Part shown: piece by piece, positions 36,503 to 45,098 of the stretch
Position numbering within the stretch: position 1 is the stretch's first letter
Layout: each line of letters opens with the position of its first letter
Source of the DNA: an uncultured Marinoscillum sp.
GTDB lineage: Bacteria > Bacteroidota > Bacteroidia > Cytophagales > MED-G16
DNA length: 47,633 bases
Assembly: GCA_902529805.1 (NCBI GenBank)
Contig: CABZXU010000012.1
Span: forward strand, 1-47,633
Direction of reading: 5' to 3'
Position numbers and translations under genes: made by a program
The notes under the pieces: model-generated
Database searches by the model: none
Told to the model about the DNA's origin: nothing
What the model saw: only the letters and a program-made list of their open reading frames with translations

Positions 36503-37531
36503 ATGAATATTATTTTATTTATTTCAGCAATTCTTTTCTTTCTAATAGTTTTTCAATTATTTAGATCTTCTGAATTATTGGCAATTACTGATAAAGAAAA
36601 AAAAACATCAAGTTTTAATGACAGCTTAAATAATTTAAATGCTATTGGTGGGATTATATTTTTACTCTCACTAATTGTAGGTCTTTTTTGGTATTCCATT
36701 GCAGAATATGATAATTATGTATTACCAATTGCTTCTGAGCATGGTTATGTTACTGAAAGACTATTTTGGGTTACAACAGCAGTTACAGCATTTGTATTTA
36801 TTGTTACACAAATTGTTATGTTTTATTTTGCATATAAGTACAAATACAATGAATCAAGAAAAGCCCAATTTTATCCAGAAAATCTAAAACTTGAACTAAT
36901 TTGGACTATTATTCCTGCAATTGTTCTTACCGTTTTAATTGGATGGGGATTAATAGTTTGGGGTGAAATAACAGGTCCTCCACCAGAAGATCCTGAAGTA
37001 ATTGAAGTTGTTGGATATCAGTTTGCATGGGCATCAAGATATCCCGGAAAAGATAATAAATTAGGTTCATACAATTTCAAACTTATTGATGTTGATAATA
37101 TTCTTGGGGTTGATTTTACTGATTCTGCTTCCTTTGATGATTTTATGCCTAGAGAAATACATGTACCCAAAGGAAAACCCGTTTTATTTAAAATTCGTTC
37201 AAGAGATGTTATACATAGTGTATATATGCCTTATATGAGATCTCAAATGAATGCTGTTCCTGGAATGCCCACTCAATTTTGGTTTGTTCCTACTAAAACA
37301 ACTGAAGAAATTAGAGAAGAAACAGGCAATCCTGATTTTAATTATGAAATTTTATGTAATAAAATTTGTGGAAGAGCTCACTTTTCAATGAAACATACAG
37401 TTGTAGTTCAAGAAGAATATGAATATTTAGAATGGAAGAAATCTCAGAAGCCATGGATTGAAAGAAATCCTGAATATTTATCTAAAATTCAAGAAAAAAA
37501 TAATTTTCAAAAACTATCTTTACGCGATTAA
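36503..37531 (+). CDS. coxB: Cytochrome c oxidase subunit II
   Basis: 342 residues from the ATG at 36503; the open frame could begin one codon earlier at a TTG. There are four hydrophobic segments (about 1-20, 50-70, 88-112 and 130-153), so two extra N-terminal helices precede the usual pair. The periplasmic cupredoxin domain binds CuA: His in RDVIHSVYMPYMR (about residue 236) and CNKICGRAHFSM (about 284-295). It accepts electrons from a cytochrome c. There is no fused heme c domain, so this is an aa3 rather than caa3 form; the fixed neighbours suggest direct electron transfer from the Act complex. Confidence 0.96.
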   Translation: MNIILFISAILFFLIVFQLFRSSELLAITDKEKKTSSFNDSLNNLNAIGGIIFLLSLIVGLFWYSIAEYDNYVLPIASEHGYVTERLFWVTTAVTAFVFIVTQIVMFYFAYKYKYNESRKAQFYPENLKLELIWTIIPAIVLTVLIGWGLIVWGEITGPPPEDPEVIEVVGYQFAWASRYPGKDNKLGSYNFKLIDVDNILGVDFTDSASFDDFMPREIHVPKGKPVLFKIRSRDVIHSVYMPYMRSQMNAVPGMPTQFWFVPTKTTEEIREETGNPDFNYEILCNKICGRAHFSMKHTVVVQEEYEYLEWKKSQKPWIERNPEYLSKIQEKNNFQKLSLRD

Positions 37532-37533
37532 TT

Positions 37534-39366
37534 ATGGAGACCAAATTAAAAACAATAAAAAAGGTTAAAGTTGATCATGATGAACATCATGATGAACATC
37601 ATGATCTTGGGTTTATTAGAAAATATATTTTTTCAGAGGATCACAAGATTATAGCTAAGCAATTTCTTATTACTGGTATATTTTGGGCTGTAGTAGGTGG
37701 ACTTTTTTCATCTTTATTTAGAGTTCAGCTTGGTTTTCCAGATTTAGATTTAAGTTTCTTAAGTCCTATAATTGGCAACTGGTTAACTCCTCAAGGAAAA
37801 ATTGATGCTGAAGTTTACTTAGCTCTCATTACTATGCATGGAACCATTATGGTTTTCTTTGTATTAACAGCAGGTCTCAGCGGTACATTTAGTAATTTTT
37901 TAATCCCATTACAGGTGGGTGCGAGAGATATGGCATCTGGATTTCTTAATATGCTATCTTATTGGTTTTTCTTTCTATCCAGTATCGTAATGTTTATTTC
38001 AATTTTTGTTGAAGGTGGTCCTGCTAGTGGTGGATGGACAATTTATCCACCTCTTAGTGCCTTACCTCAAGCTGTATCTGGATCTGGTCTAGGTATGACT
38101 TTTTGGTTAATTTCCATGGCATTATTTATTGTATCAGCTTTGTTGGGTGCTCTGAATTATATTACTACCGTTATAAATTTAAGAACTGAAGGAATGACAT
38201 TTTTTAGAATGCCTCTAACAATTTGGGCATTTTTTGTTACTGCGATTTTAGGAGTTCTATCATTTCCAGTTTTATTATCAGCTGCGTTACTTTTAATTAT
38301 GGATAGATCTTTTGGAACAAGTTTTTATTTATCAGATATTTATATAGGAGGTGAGGCTTTAGCAAATGAGGGTGGTAGTGCAATTTTATTTCAGCATCTT
38401 TTTTGGTTTTTAGGACATCCTGAAGTTTATATAGTTATTCTTCCTGCTCTTGGAATAGCTTCAGAAGTTATTGCTACATGCTCAAGAAAACCAATTTTTG
38501 GATACAAATTTATGGTATATTCAATTCTCGCTATCGGTGGACTTTCTTTTGTAGTTTGGGCACATCATATGTTTATTTCAGGCATGAATCCTTTTCTCGG
38601 TTCTGTTTTTACAGTTTTAACATTAATAATTGCTGTTCCTTCTGCAATAAAAGCATTTAATTATATAGCTACACTTTGGCGTGGTAACATAATTTTCACT
38701 CCTGCAATGCTATTTTCTATTGGTCTTGTTTCTACATTTATTTCAGGTGGTGTTACTGGAATATTTCTTGGGAATTCAGCCTTAGATATTAATTTACATG
38801 ATACCTATTTTGTTGTTGCCCATTTTCATATTGTAATGGGTGTTTCAGCATTTTTTGGTTTGTTTGCTGGTGTATATCATTGGTTTCCAAAGATGTTTGG
38901 TAGAATGATGAATAATGGTTTAGGTTATATTCATTTCTGGATAACATTTATTGGTTCCTATTTAGTGTTTTTTCCTCTTCATTATATAGGAATGGCTGGA
39001 TTTCCTAGAAGATATTATTCCTTCTCAACATTTCAAGCTGGAAATATTGAATCGTTCGTTGATTTGAATGTTTTTGTTTCTTACGCAGCTTTAATAACAT
39101 TTGGAGCTCAATTTATTTTATTATTTAACTTTTTCTATAGTATGTTTAGAGGCAAAAAGGCCACTAAAAACCCTTGGAGATCTAACACGTTAGAATGGAC
39201 AACTCCAATTAATCCTGGACATGGGAATTGGGTTGGAGCTATTCCAAAAGTAGAAAGATGGGCATATGATTATAGTAAAACTGGATCCAAGGAAGATTTT
39301 ATACCTCAGAACATACCTTACTCGAGGACTCCAGAATCTAATTTACCTGATGACGATCAGCATTAG
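37534..39366 (+). CDS. coxA: Cytochrome c oxidase subunit I
   Basis: 610 residues with about 12-14 membrane helices. It is the catalytic subunit, with heme a and the heme a3-CuB centre. It shows ITMHGTIMVFFVLTAG (heme a His), WFLGHPEVYIVILPALG (about 290-305, CuB His and cross-linked Tyr), HHMFISGMNPF and HDTYFVVAHFHIVMG. The GHPEVYI glutamate-region pattern is that of A-type oxidases. The cytoplasmic N-terminus has a His/Asp-rich repeat (DHDEHHDEHHD, residues about 14-24). It starts 2 bases after coxB. Confidence 0.97.
   Translation: METKLKTIKKVKVDHDEHHDEHHDLGFIRKYIFSEDHKIIAKQFLITGIFWAVVGGLFSSLFRVQLGFPDLDLSFLSPIIGNWLTPQGKIDAEVYLALITMHGTIMVFFVLTAGLSGTFSNFLIPLQVGARDMASGFLNMLSYWFFFLSSIVMFISIFVEGGPASGGWTIYPPLSALPQAVSGSGLGMTFWLISMALFIVSALLGALNYITTVINLRTEGMTFFRMPLTIWAFFVTAILGVLSFPVLLSAALLLIMDRSFGTSFYLSDIYIGGEALANEGGSAILFQHLFWFLGHPEVYIVILPALGIASEVIATCSRKPIFGYKFMVYSILAIGGLSFVVWAHHMFISGMNPFLGSVFTVLTLIIAVPSAIKAFNYIATLWRGNIIFTPAMLFSIGLVSTFISGGVTGIFLGNSALDINLHDTYFVVAHFHIVMGVSAFFGLFAGVYHWFPKMFGRMMNNGLGYIHFWITFIGSYLVFFPLHYIGMAGFPRRYYSFSTFQAGNIESFVDLNVFVSYAALITFGAQFILLFNFFYSMFRGKKATKNPWRSNTLEWTTPINPGHGNWVGAIPKVERWAYDYSKTGSKEDFIPQNIPYSRTPESNLPDDDQH
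37571..37604. repeat. Near-palindromic 12-base tandem repeat in coxA
   Basis: The unit ATGATGAACATC repeats about twice here and codes for Asp-Glu-His-His. The whole 34-base stretch from GATCATGATG to CATCATGATC reads almost the same on the opposite strand, apart from AA pairs. Slippage could vary the number of His/Asp residues at the oxidase N-terminus. Confidence 0.75.
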
Positions 39367-39372
39367 AAAGTA

Positions 39373-40431
39373 ATGATAAAATGGTTAGGTAGTCGATTTC
39401 GACAAATTAATTTTCTTACACTTGTATTACTTTACTTGTTAATTCTTGCAGGTGGAATTGTAAGAAGCACTGGTTCTGGCATGGGTTGTCCTGATTGGCC
39501 CAAATGTTTTGGTAAAATTATTCCACCAACTCATATTTCAGAATTATCTGATAATTATAAAGATGAGTTTGTTCAAGAAAGAAAAAATAAAAACATTAGG
39601 CTCTCTAATTATTTATCTTTTTTTGGATTTAATGATTTATCAAAAAGACTTTTAGAAGATAAATCTATTTATGAAGAAGAAGATTTTAATGTATATAAAA
39701 CTTGGACTGAATATTTGAATAGATTATTAGGCGCATTAGTAGGATTATCAATTTTTTTAACATTCTTATCTTCAATAAGTTATTTTAAAATAAAAAACAG
39801 AATATTTCTCATTTCATTATCATCCTTAATTCTAGTTTTATTTCAAGCATGGCTTGGATCAATAGTTGTTTCTACAAAATTGATGCCTGGAGTAATTACA
39901 TTTCATATGATAGTTGCATTATTGATAATTTCATTAATGATTTATACTTATTATTTATCTAAAAAAAATAAATATGTTTTAGATTCATTGCTTAAAATAA
40001 AAGAAATTAAATTTTTCTTAGCCCTTAATTTATTTGCTATGTTTTTTCAAATTATCTTAGGGTCTCAAGTGAGGGAATCTATAGATCAAGTAGCGATTGT
40101 TGTTGGTGAAAATTTAAGACATACTTGGATAGCTAATTTGGGTTTTGAATTTATCATACATAGATCCTTTTCATTATTTATTTTAGGAATCAATATGTAT
40201 TTAGTTTATTTGTTACTATCTAGCAAAAACTTTTTAAAGTCCAATTATAATACTGTAATGTCAATATTAGTTCTAATTGTATTAGAAATTATATCTGGGG
40301 CTGGTATGGCTTATTTTTCAATACCAAGTTTTTTACAACCACTACATTTATTAATTGCTTTTCTTATTTTTGGTTTATTGTTTTACTTATTTTTATTAAT
40401 TGATTTTTCAACACAAAAAGAAAACTTTTGA
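39373..40431 (+). CDS. ctaA: Heme A synthase (COX15/CtaA)
   Basis: 352 residues, eight membrane helices. It oxidises the C8 methyl of heme O to the formyl of heme A. GGIVRSTGSGMGCPDWPKCFG at the start, a long loop with the Cys pair of that block, TFHMIVALLII, WIANLGFEFIIHRSFSLF and LQPLHLLIAFLIF provide the His ligands. In the block usually read 'EYxHRLxG' the His is Asn (TEYLNRLLGALVG, about residues 112-124). I recall similar sequences in Flavobacteria but have not checked. It starts 6 bases after coxA. Confidence 0.95.
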   Translation: MIKWLGSRFRQINFLTLVLLYLLILAGGIVRSTGSGMGCPDWPKCFGKIIPPTHISELSDNYKDEFVQERKNKNIRLSNYLSFFGFNDLSKRLLEDKSIYEEEDFNVYKTWTEYLNRLLGALVGLSIFLTFLSSISYFKIKNRIFLISLSSLILVLFQAWLGSIVVSTKLMPGVITFHMIVALLIISLMIYTYYLSKKNKYVLDSLLKIKEIKFFLALNLFAMFFQIILGSQVRESIDQVAIVVGENLRHTWIANLGFEFIIHRSFSLFILGINMYLVYLLLSSKNFLKSNYNTVMSILVLIVLEIISGAGMAYFSIPSFLQPLHLLIAFLIFGLLFYLFLLIDFSTQKENF

Positions 40432-40475
40432 AATTAATTTATCTAAAAATATATTTGCTGAATTAAATAAAATAC

Positions 40476-41324
40476 ATGATTAAAATTATAATTGAACTTA
40501 CCAAATTGAGATTATCCTTATTAGTCACTTTTTCAGCTATTTTCGGATTTATTTTAGCATCTAGCCAAGGTATAAGTTATAATGATTTGTTTTTTTTATT
40601 TTTTGGTGGTTGGTTAATTACTTCTTCTTCATTAATAAATAATCAAATTTTGGAAAAAGATTCTGATGGTTTAATGAAAAGAACTATGAAAAGACCTATA
40701 CCAACTAAAAGAATTTCCGTTAAAAGCAGTATGATTATTTCTTTATTTTTTTCCCTATCAGGATTTTTAATTTTATATTATTTCCTTAATTTTTATTCCG
40801 CATTTTTATCTATATTATCTTTGATAATTTACTCATTTGTATATACTCCTTTAAAAAAAGTTAGTTCCATCGCTGTTTTTGTAGGTGCAATTCCTGGTGC
40901 TTTACCTCCTTTAATTGGATGGGTTGCTGCTACTAATCAAATATCTATTGAAGCACTCATAATATTTGCCATTCAATTTATTTGGCAGTTTCCTCATTTT
41001 TGGGCTATCGCATGGGTCTCAGATGAGGATTACAAAAGAGCAGGTTTTAAATTATTGCCTAATGGTGGAGGTAAAAATTTTTCAACAGCTATTAATATTA
41101 TGACATATACATTGATTCTTTTGCCATTAGGACTATTACCTACTATTTTTGGAATAACAGGTTTAATTTCAGGTTTTGTTGCAATATTATGTGGTGTTCT
41201 TTTTTTGATACAAACTATTCATTTAATAAAAGATTTTTCAAAAAAATCTGCCTTGAGAGTTATGATTGGTTCATTTATTTATTTACCAATTGTACAGATA
41301 AGTTATATTTTAGATAAAATTTAG
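40476..41324 (+). CDS. ctaB: Heme O synthase (protoheme IX farnesyltransferase)
   Basis: 282 residues with about nine membrane helices of the UbiA family. It adds farnesyl to heme B to form heme O, the substrate of CtaA. The first prenyl-diphosphate/Mg motif is NNQILEKDSDGLMKRTMKRPIP (about 56-77; NxxxDxxxD-type with MKRT..RP). YTPLKK, GAIPGALPPLIGW and SDEDYKRAGFKLLP follow. Forty-four bases separate it from ctaA, the largest gap inside the operon, with no promoter match seen. Its TAG shares a base with a possible GTG start of the next gene. Confidence 0.96.
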   Translation: MIKIIIELTKLRLSLLVTFSAIFGFILASSQGISYNDLFFLFFGGWLITSSSLINNQILEKDSDGLMKRTMKRPIPTKRISVKSSMIISLFFSLSGFLILYYFLNFYSAFLSILSLIIYSFVYTPLKKVSSIAVFVGAIPGALPPLIGWVAATNQISIEALIIFAIQFIWQFPHFWAIAWVSDEDYKRAGFKLLPNGGGKNFSTAINIMTYTLILLPLGLLPTIFGITGLISGFVAILCGVLFLIQTIHLIKDFSKKSALRVMIGSFIYLPIVQISYILDKI

Positions 41325-41329
41325 TGCCT

Positions 41330-41890
41330 ATGAAATCAAATGTTAAAATTTTAAGAATGAATCCAAATATATTTATTACTTGGATATTTATTATTTCTAT
41401 TTCTATGATTTTTGTTTCCTTAATTAGTGCTTATATTGTTAAAAAAGGAGAGCCAGGTGGATTAATTATTAATTTACCTAATATGTTTATTTATTCTACA
41501 ATTGTTGTTGTATTTAGTAGTTTATTTAAACAGCTAGCATATTTTTCTGCAAAAAAAGATGATTTAAATAAATTAAATATTTATTTGTTAGCATCTATTT
41601 TGTTAGGATTATCTTTTCTAGTTCTTCAATATTTTTCATGGGTAGAATTAGTTAATTCTGGTATCTATTTAGTTGGTCATCCTGACGGTTCTTTTATATA
41701 TGTCATAACTGGAGTTCATGCTTTCCATTTAATTACGGGTTTGGTTTTTATCTTAATGGTTTTATTTAAGAGTTTAAAATTGGATGTTCACTCAAAAAAT
41801 TTAAATTTAATTGAAATGTCAACAACATATTGGCACTTTCTTACTGGTTTATGGTTGTATTTATATGTAACTTTGTACTTATATAATTAA
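41330..41890 (+). CDS. Cytochrome c oxidase subunit III-like protein (first copy)
   Basis: 186 residues from the ATG at 41330; a GTG at 41324 overlapping the ctaB stop would add two residues. It has five membrane helices, fewer than classical subunit III. GVHAFHLITGLVFILM and the C-terminal TYWHFLTGLWLYLYV match the 'HAFHxxxGL...YWHFxxxxWLYL' pattern of heme-copper oxidase subunit III. Bacteroidota often have two adjacent subunit III genes, as here. It supports stability and proton uptake of subunit I. The short form could pair with the longer copy just downstream. Confidence 0.9.
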   Translation: MKSNVKILRMNPNIFITWIFIISISMIFVSLISAYIVKKGEPGGLIINLPNMFIYSTIVVVFSSLFKQLAYFSAKKDDLNKLNIYLLASILLGLSFLVLQYFSWVELVNSGIYLVGHPDGSFIYVITGVHAFHLITGLVFILMVLFKSLKLDVHSKNLNLIEMSTTYWHFLTGLWLYLYVTLYLYN

Positions 41891-41898
41891 TTTTAATT

Positions 41899-42645
41899 AT
41901 GTCAGATTCTATTTCTTTAAAATCGAATAATAAAAATTTATGGGGTGGTGGTGTTGAACCATTTAAAGCCAGTTATGGTAAACTCATGATGTGGTTTTTT
42001 TTAATATCAGATGCTTTTACATTTTCTGCATTTTTAATTGCTTATGGAGTTATTAGATTAAAACATCCTGCATATGAAGGTGCTTTATCTGAGTTTAATT
42101 TTTCTCAATCATATTGGCCTGTCCCAGAAAAAGTTTTTGAAGCATTTCCATTTTTTCATGGAGTTGAGTTACCACTAGTTTTTGTTGGATTAATGACATT
42201 TATTTTAATACTTAGTAGTGTTACGATGGTACTAGCTGTTGAAGCTGGACATAGAATGGATAGGAAAGGAGTTGAAAAATGGATGCTATGGACTATTGTA
42301 GGTGGATTTACTTTTTTAGGATGTCAAGCTTGGGAATGGTCGCATTTTATTCATGGAACTGATCTGGGAAGTAGATTATTAGATGGTTCTATTATTTACG
42401 GTGCAAATTTGCAGATAAATCAATATGGTCCTCCTGACTTTGCGGCATTTTTCTTTTTCATAACAGGATTTCATGGATTTCATGTATTTTCTGGCGTTGC
42501 TTTAAATTTTTTAATTTTTTATCAAACAACCGTTGGTATATATGAGAAAAGAGGCCATTATGAAATGGTTGAAAAGGTTGGTTTATATTGGCATTTTGTC
42601 GATTTAGTATGGGTTTTTGTATTTACCTTTTTTTATTTAATTTAA
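41899..42645 (+). CDS. coxC: Cytochrome c oxidase subunit III (second copy)
   Basis: 248 residues with five to seven membrane helices. It has the subunit III motifs GKLMMWFFLISDAFTFSAFL, GFHGFHVFSGVALNFLIF and a terminal LYWHFVDLVWVFVFTFFYL. The HGFH and YWHFVDxVW blocks are canonical. Compared with the first copy it has an extra loop of about 50 residues after helix 2 (HPAYEGALSEFNFSQSYWPV). It lies 8 bases after the first copy and 4 bases before the subunit IV gene. Confidence 0.93.
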   Translation: MSDSISLKSNNKNLWGGGVEPFKASYGKLMMWFFLISDAFTFSAFLIAYGVIRLKHPAYEGALSEFNFSQSYWPVPEKVFEAFPFFHGVELPLVFVGLMTFILILSSVTMVLAVEAGHRMDRKGVEKWMLWTIVGGFTFLGCQAWEWSHFIHGTDLGSRLLDGSIIYGANLQINQYGPPDFAAFFFFITGFHGFHVFSGVALNFLIFYQTTVGIYEKRGHYEMVEKVGLYWHFVDLVWVFVFTFFYLI

Positions 42646-42649
42646 TTTT

Positions 42650-42985
42650 ATGTTAGAGCCAGAAAGTTCATTTGTAACACCTAAACCAGCAGACAAATCC
42701 AAAATTTGGAAAATTTGGAAAGTTGCTATAATCCTAGGTGTTGTAACTGCAGCGGAATTTTATGTTGCCCTTCAGTTTCCAGAATCATGGAAAGACTTTA
42801 AACTTTTGTTATTTATTGGGATGACTTTTATAAAGGCTGGATATATCGTCGGAGAATTTATGCATCTTGCTCACGAGAAAAAATCTTTAATGTGGACTAT
42901 CTTAATTCCAACAGTTTTTGTAATGTGGTTATTAGGTGCTATGGTAATTCAAGCTGATGCGATTTATCAAGCAATATATTCTTAA
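42650..42985 (+). CDS. Cytochrome c oxidase subunit IV family protein
   Basis: 111 residues with three membrane helices (about 24-42, 55-75 and 84-104). KVAIILGVVTAAEFYVAL and GMTFIKAGYIVGEFMHLAHEKKSLMW match the small subunit IV family of bacterial oxidases, including the conserved KA..V..FMHL. It has no cofactor and helps oxidase assembly or stability. The TAA shares a base with the next ATG (TAATG). Confidence 0.92.
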   Translation: MLEPESSFVTPKPADKSKIWKIWKVAIILGVVTAAEFYVALQFPESWKDFKLLLFIGMTFIKAGYIVGEFMHLAHEKKSLMWTILIPTVFVMWLLGAMVIQADAIYQAIYS

Positions 42986-43509
42986 TGAAACCTAGTTTAA
43001 AATGGTTTGTTTTATCAATTTCAATAATCATTCCATTAATTATAAGTTTTTTCCTTCATTTCTTTGGTAAAAATAATTATGAAGTTCCAATTTTTCATGA
43101 AGAAAGTGTTGGGAATTATTCTTTTTGTTCGTCAAAAGTTGAATTCCCATTTTATGTAAAATCTGATAGTATTTTTAAAATAGGAGAGAATTTTGTACTT
43201 ATAGATATTAGATTAGATAATGAAAATCAAAATTTTATTAATAACGAGTTAGAAAGATTATTAAATAATAATTTTATTTTAAATGTATACTCAATAACAT
43301 CCTTTAGACTCGATAATGATCGGAAAACATTAATGCTAAATAAACCTGAATTAATTAAATATGTTTCTTGTAAGTTTTTATATGACATCAACTTTTCATC
43401 CTTAATTTTAATTGATAAATTTGGAAGAATAAGAGGTTATTATGAAAGTAATTCTGAAGAGGAATTTGAAAGACTATCCGCTGAACTTAAAATATTAATG
43501 TCTATATGA
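42985..43509 (+). CDS. Degenerate SCO-like thioredoxin-fold protein without copper ligands
   Basis: 174 residues. One N-terminal membrane anchor (about 8-27) precedes a periplasmic domain. The C-terminal half follows the SCO1/SenC pattern: LNVYSITSFRLDNDRKTLML (strand and 'SxTxDxxxDT..L' region), then SSLILIDKFGRIRGYYES with the typical 'lvDkxGxIRGyY' strand. The copper-binding CxxxC expected after the first strand (about 70-84) is absent, as is the conserved His near 137. Only two Cys (48 and 129) remain, at other places. SCO proteins load CuA of subunit II. Its operon position, between subunit IV and DUF420, is that of an SCO gene. It may have lost the chemistry and kept a structural role; the identity rests on partial motifs. 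Confidence 0.65.
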   Translation: MKPSLKWFVLSISIIIPLIISFFLHFFGKNNYEVPIFHEESVGNYSFCSSKVEFPFYVKSDSIFKIGENFVLIDIRLDNENQNFINNELERLLNNNFILNVYSITSFRLDNDRKTLMLNKPELIKYVSCKFLYDINFSSLILIDKFGRIRGYYESNSEEEFERLSAELKILMSI

Positions 43510-44027
43510 AAAATGAAAGTATATATAAAAATTTAATTATTTCAGTCTCAATAATAGTTCCTATTGTAGTTGCTATTTTATTATTTATGCCTAGTAAAAT
43601 TTTAATTTTTGGAGATTGGACATCTAAGCTCCCTCATTTTAATGCTATTATTAATACTTTAACTTCAATTTTTCTTATATTTTCTTTTTATGTAATTAAA
43701 GTAAAGAAGGATGTGAAATTACATCAATCACTAAACACATTGTCTTTTATTTTTGGCTCTATTTTTTTAGTTTCTTATATAATATATCATTCTTCAGTAG
43801 AAAGTACTTCTTATCAAGGAAATCTTGCATATATATATTATCCAACTTTAATATCACATATTTTACTTTCTATCGTGGTTGTACCATTTGTTTTGTTTGC
43901 ATTTTATTTTGCTTTAACTAATCAAATAAATAAACATAAAAAAGTTGTAAAATATACTTTTCCGATATGGTTATATGTATCAGTGTCTGGTGTGGTTGTA
44001 TATTTAATGATAAGTCCTTTTTATTAA
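43506..44027 (+). CDS. DUF420 membrane protein (oxidase-associated)
   Basis: 173 residues with five membrane helices. FGDWTSKLPHFNAIINTLTSIFLIFSFYVIK and LHQSLNTLSFIFGSIFLVSYIIYHS, with SHILLSIVVVPFVLFAFYFAL, are the DUF420 pattern with the conserved 'LPxxNAxLN' and 'HxxxM' type positions. The related CtaM protein is required for aa3/caa3 oxidase maturation in Firmicutes. It overlaps the SCO-like gene by 4 bases (ATGA). Confidence 0.92.
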   Translation: MKNESIYKNLIISVSIIVPIVVAILLFMPSKILIFGDWTSKLPHFNAIINTLTSIFLIFSFYVIKVKKDVKLHQSLNTLSFIFGSIFLVSYIIYHSSVESTSYQGNLAYIYYPTLISHILLSIVVVPFVLFAFYFALTNQINKHKKVVKYTFPIWLYVSVSGVVVYLMISPFY

Positions 44028-44069
44028 TTTTTGAACATTAATTATTAATTTTCGTATGAAAAAGTGATT

Positions 44070-44354
44070 ATGCATTTAAAATTTTTATTTATTTCTGTTT
44101 TAATACTTACTTTAAATTTTGAATTGAACTCTCAAGGATGTTCGATGTGTAAGAGTATAGTTCAAAGTGAAATAAGTGCTGGTAATGAAGGTATTTCTTC
44201 TGGTATTAATTTTGGCATTATTTATTTATTTACTTCTACTTATTTTTTGTTAATAGCAGGAGGACTTTTATGGTACTTTAGGAGTAAAAAAGATCAAAAA
44301 AATCTTGAAATCAGAAATAAAATATCAGAAAGAGTGGCATCTATTCACAATTAA
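44070..44354 (+). CDS. Small membrane protein with an N-terminal CxxC, end of the act/cox operon
   Basis: 94 residues from the ATG at 44070; a GTG at 44064 is an alternative. A signal-like helix (1-20) ends in LNSQGCSMCKSIVQSE, giving a CSMC pair just after the membrane. A second helix follows (about 45-65) with a charged tail. Small proteins of this form are found behind DUF420 in Bacteroidota oxidase operons, but I know of no assigned function. The CxxC could bind copper or act in thiol exchange, which is notable because the SCO-like protein lacks its own Cys pair. The stop overlaps the convergent ABC gene stop. Confidence 0.8.
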   Translation: MHLKFLFISVLILTLNFELNSQGCSMCKSIVQSEISAGNEGISSGINFGIIYLFTSTYFLLIAGGLLWYFRSKKDQKNLEIRNKISERVASIHN

Positions 44355-45097
44355 GATTTAAGTTTTTTCATAAGTTTATTTGAAAAAATAAATTCATTCA
44401 ATTCTTTAACCTTACTGTTAAAAATATTTTTATTATTTCCTTGCCATAATTTTTTTCCTTTATGTATAAACATAATTTTTTCTCCTATTTCCATAACTGA
44501 ATTCATATCATGAGTAACAACAATAGTTGTAGTTTTTAGTTCATGAGTAAGTTTTTGAATTAAATTATCTATTTTTATAGCAGTTAGAGGATCCAATCCA
44601 GAATTTGGTTCATCACAGAATAAATATTTAGAATTGTTAACTATAGCTCTAGCAATTCCAACTCTTTTTTTCATACCTCCACTTAACTCCGAAGGCATTT
44701 TATTATTGATATTTTCTAATCCAACAAGTTTTAAACAATGGTTTACTCTTTCTAGTTTTTTATCTTTATTTAATTTACTTAAAATGTTTAGTGGAAACAT
44801 TACATTTTCTTCTACATTTTTTGAGTCAAATAAAGCTCCACCTTGGAATAACATACCAATTTCTCTTCTTAATTCTGTAATTAGTTTTTTAGAACCATTT
44901 GTGAAGTCTCTATCATTGAATAGAACATTTCCTTTGTCTGGTTTTAAAAGGCCAACTAAACATTTTAATAGTACACTTTTTCCTGTTCCACTTGCGCCAA
45001 TGATTAGATTTGTTTTACCTTTTTCAAATTGTCCAGATATATCAAATAAGACTTGTTTTTTATTAAATGATTTATTTATATTTTTTATTTCTATCAT
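44351..45097 (-). CDS. mlaF: MlaF-like ABC transporter ATPase
   Basis: 248 residues. Motifs are Walker A GASGTGKSVLLK (about 36-47), Q-loop GMLFQGGALFDSKNV (typical of the Mla/Mce family), signature LSGGMKKRVGIARAI, Walker B YLFCDEPNSGLDP and the switch His in VVTHDMNSVMEIG. The GGALFDS stretch separates it from nutrient importers. With MlaE it moves lipids between membranes, keeping outer-membrane asymmetry in E. coli. The usual third gene, an MCE-domain protein, is not beside it, since the next gene downstream converges. Confidence 0.92.
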   Translation of the reverse strand: MIEIKNINKSFNKKQVLFDISGQFEKGKTNLIIGASGTGKSVLLKCLVGLLKPDKGNVLFNDRDFTNGSKKLITELRREIGMLFQGGALFDSKNVEENVMFPLNILSKLNKDKKLERVNHCLKLVGLENINNKMPSELSGGMKKRVGIARAIVNNSKYLFCDEPNSGLDPLTAIKIDNLIQKLTHELKTTTIVVTHDMNSVMEIGEKIMFIHKGKKLWQGNNKNIFNSKVKELNEFIFSNKLMKKLKS

Positions 45098-45098
45098 A

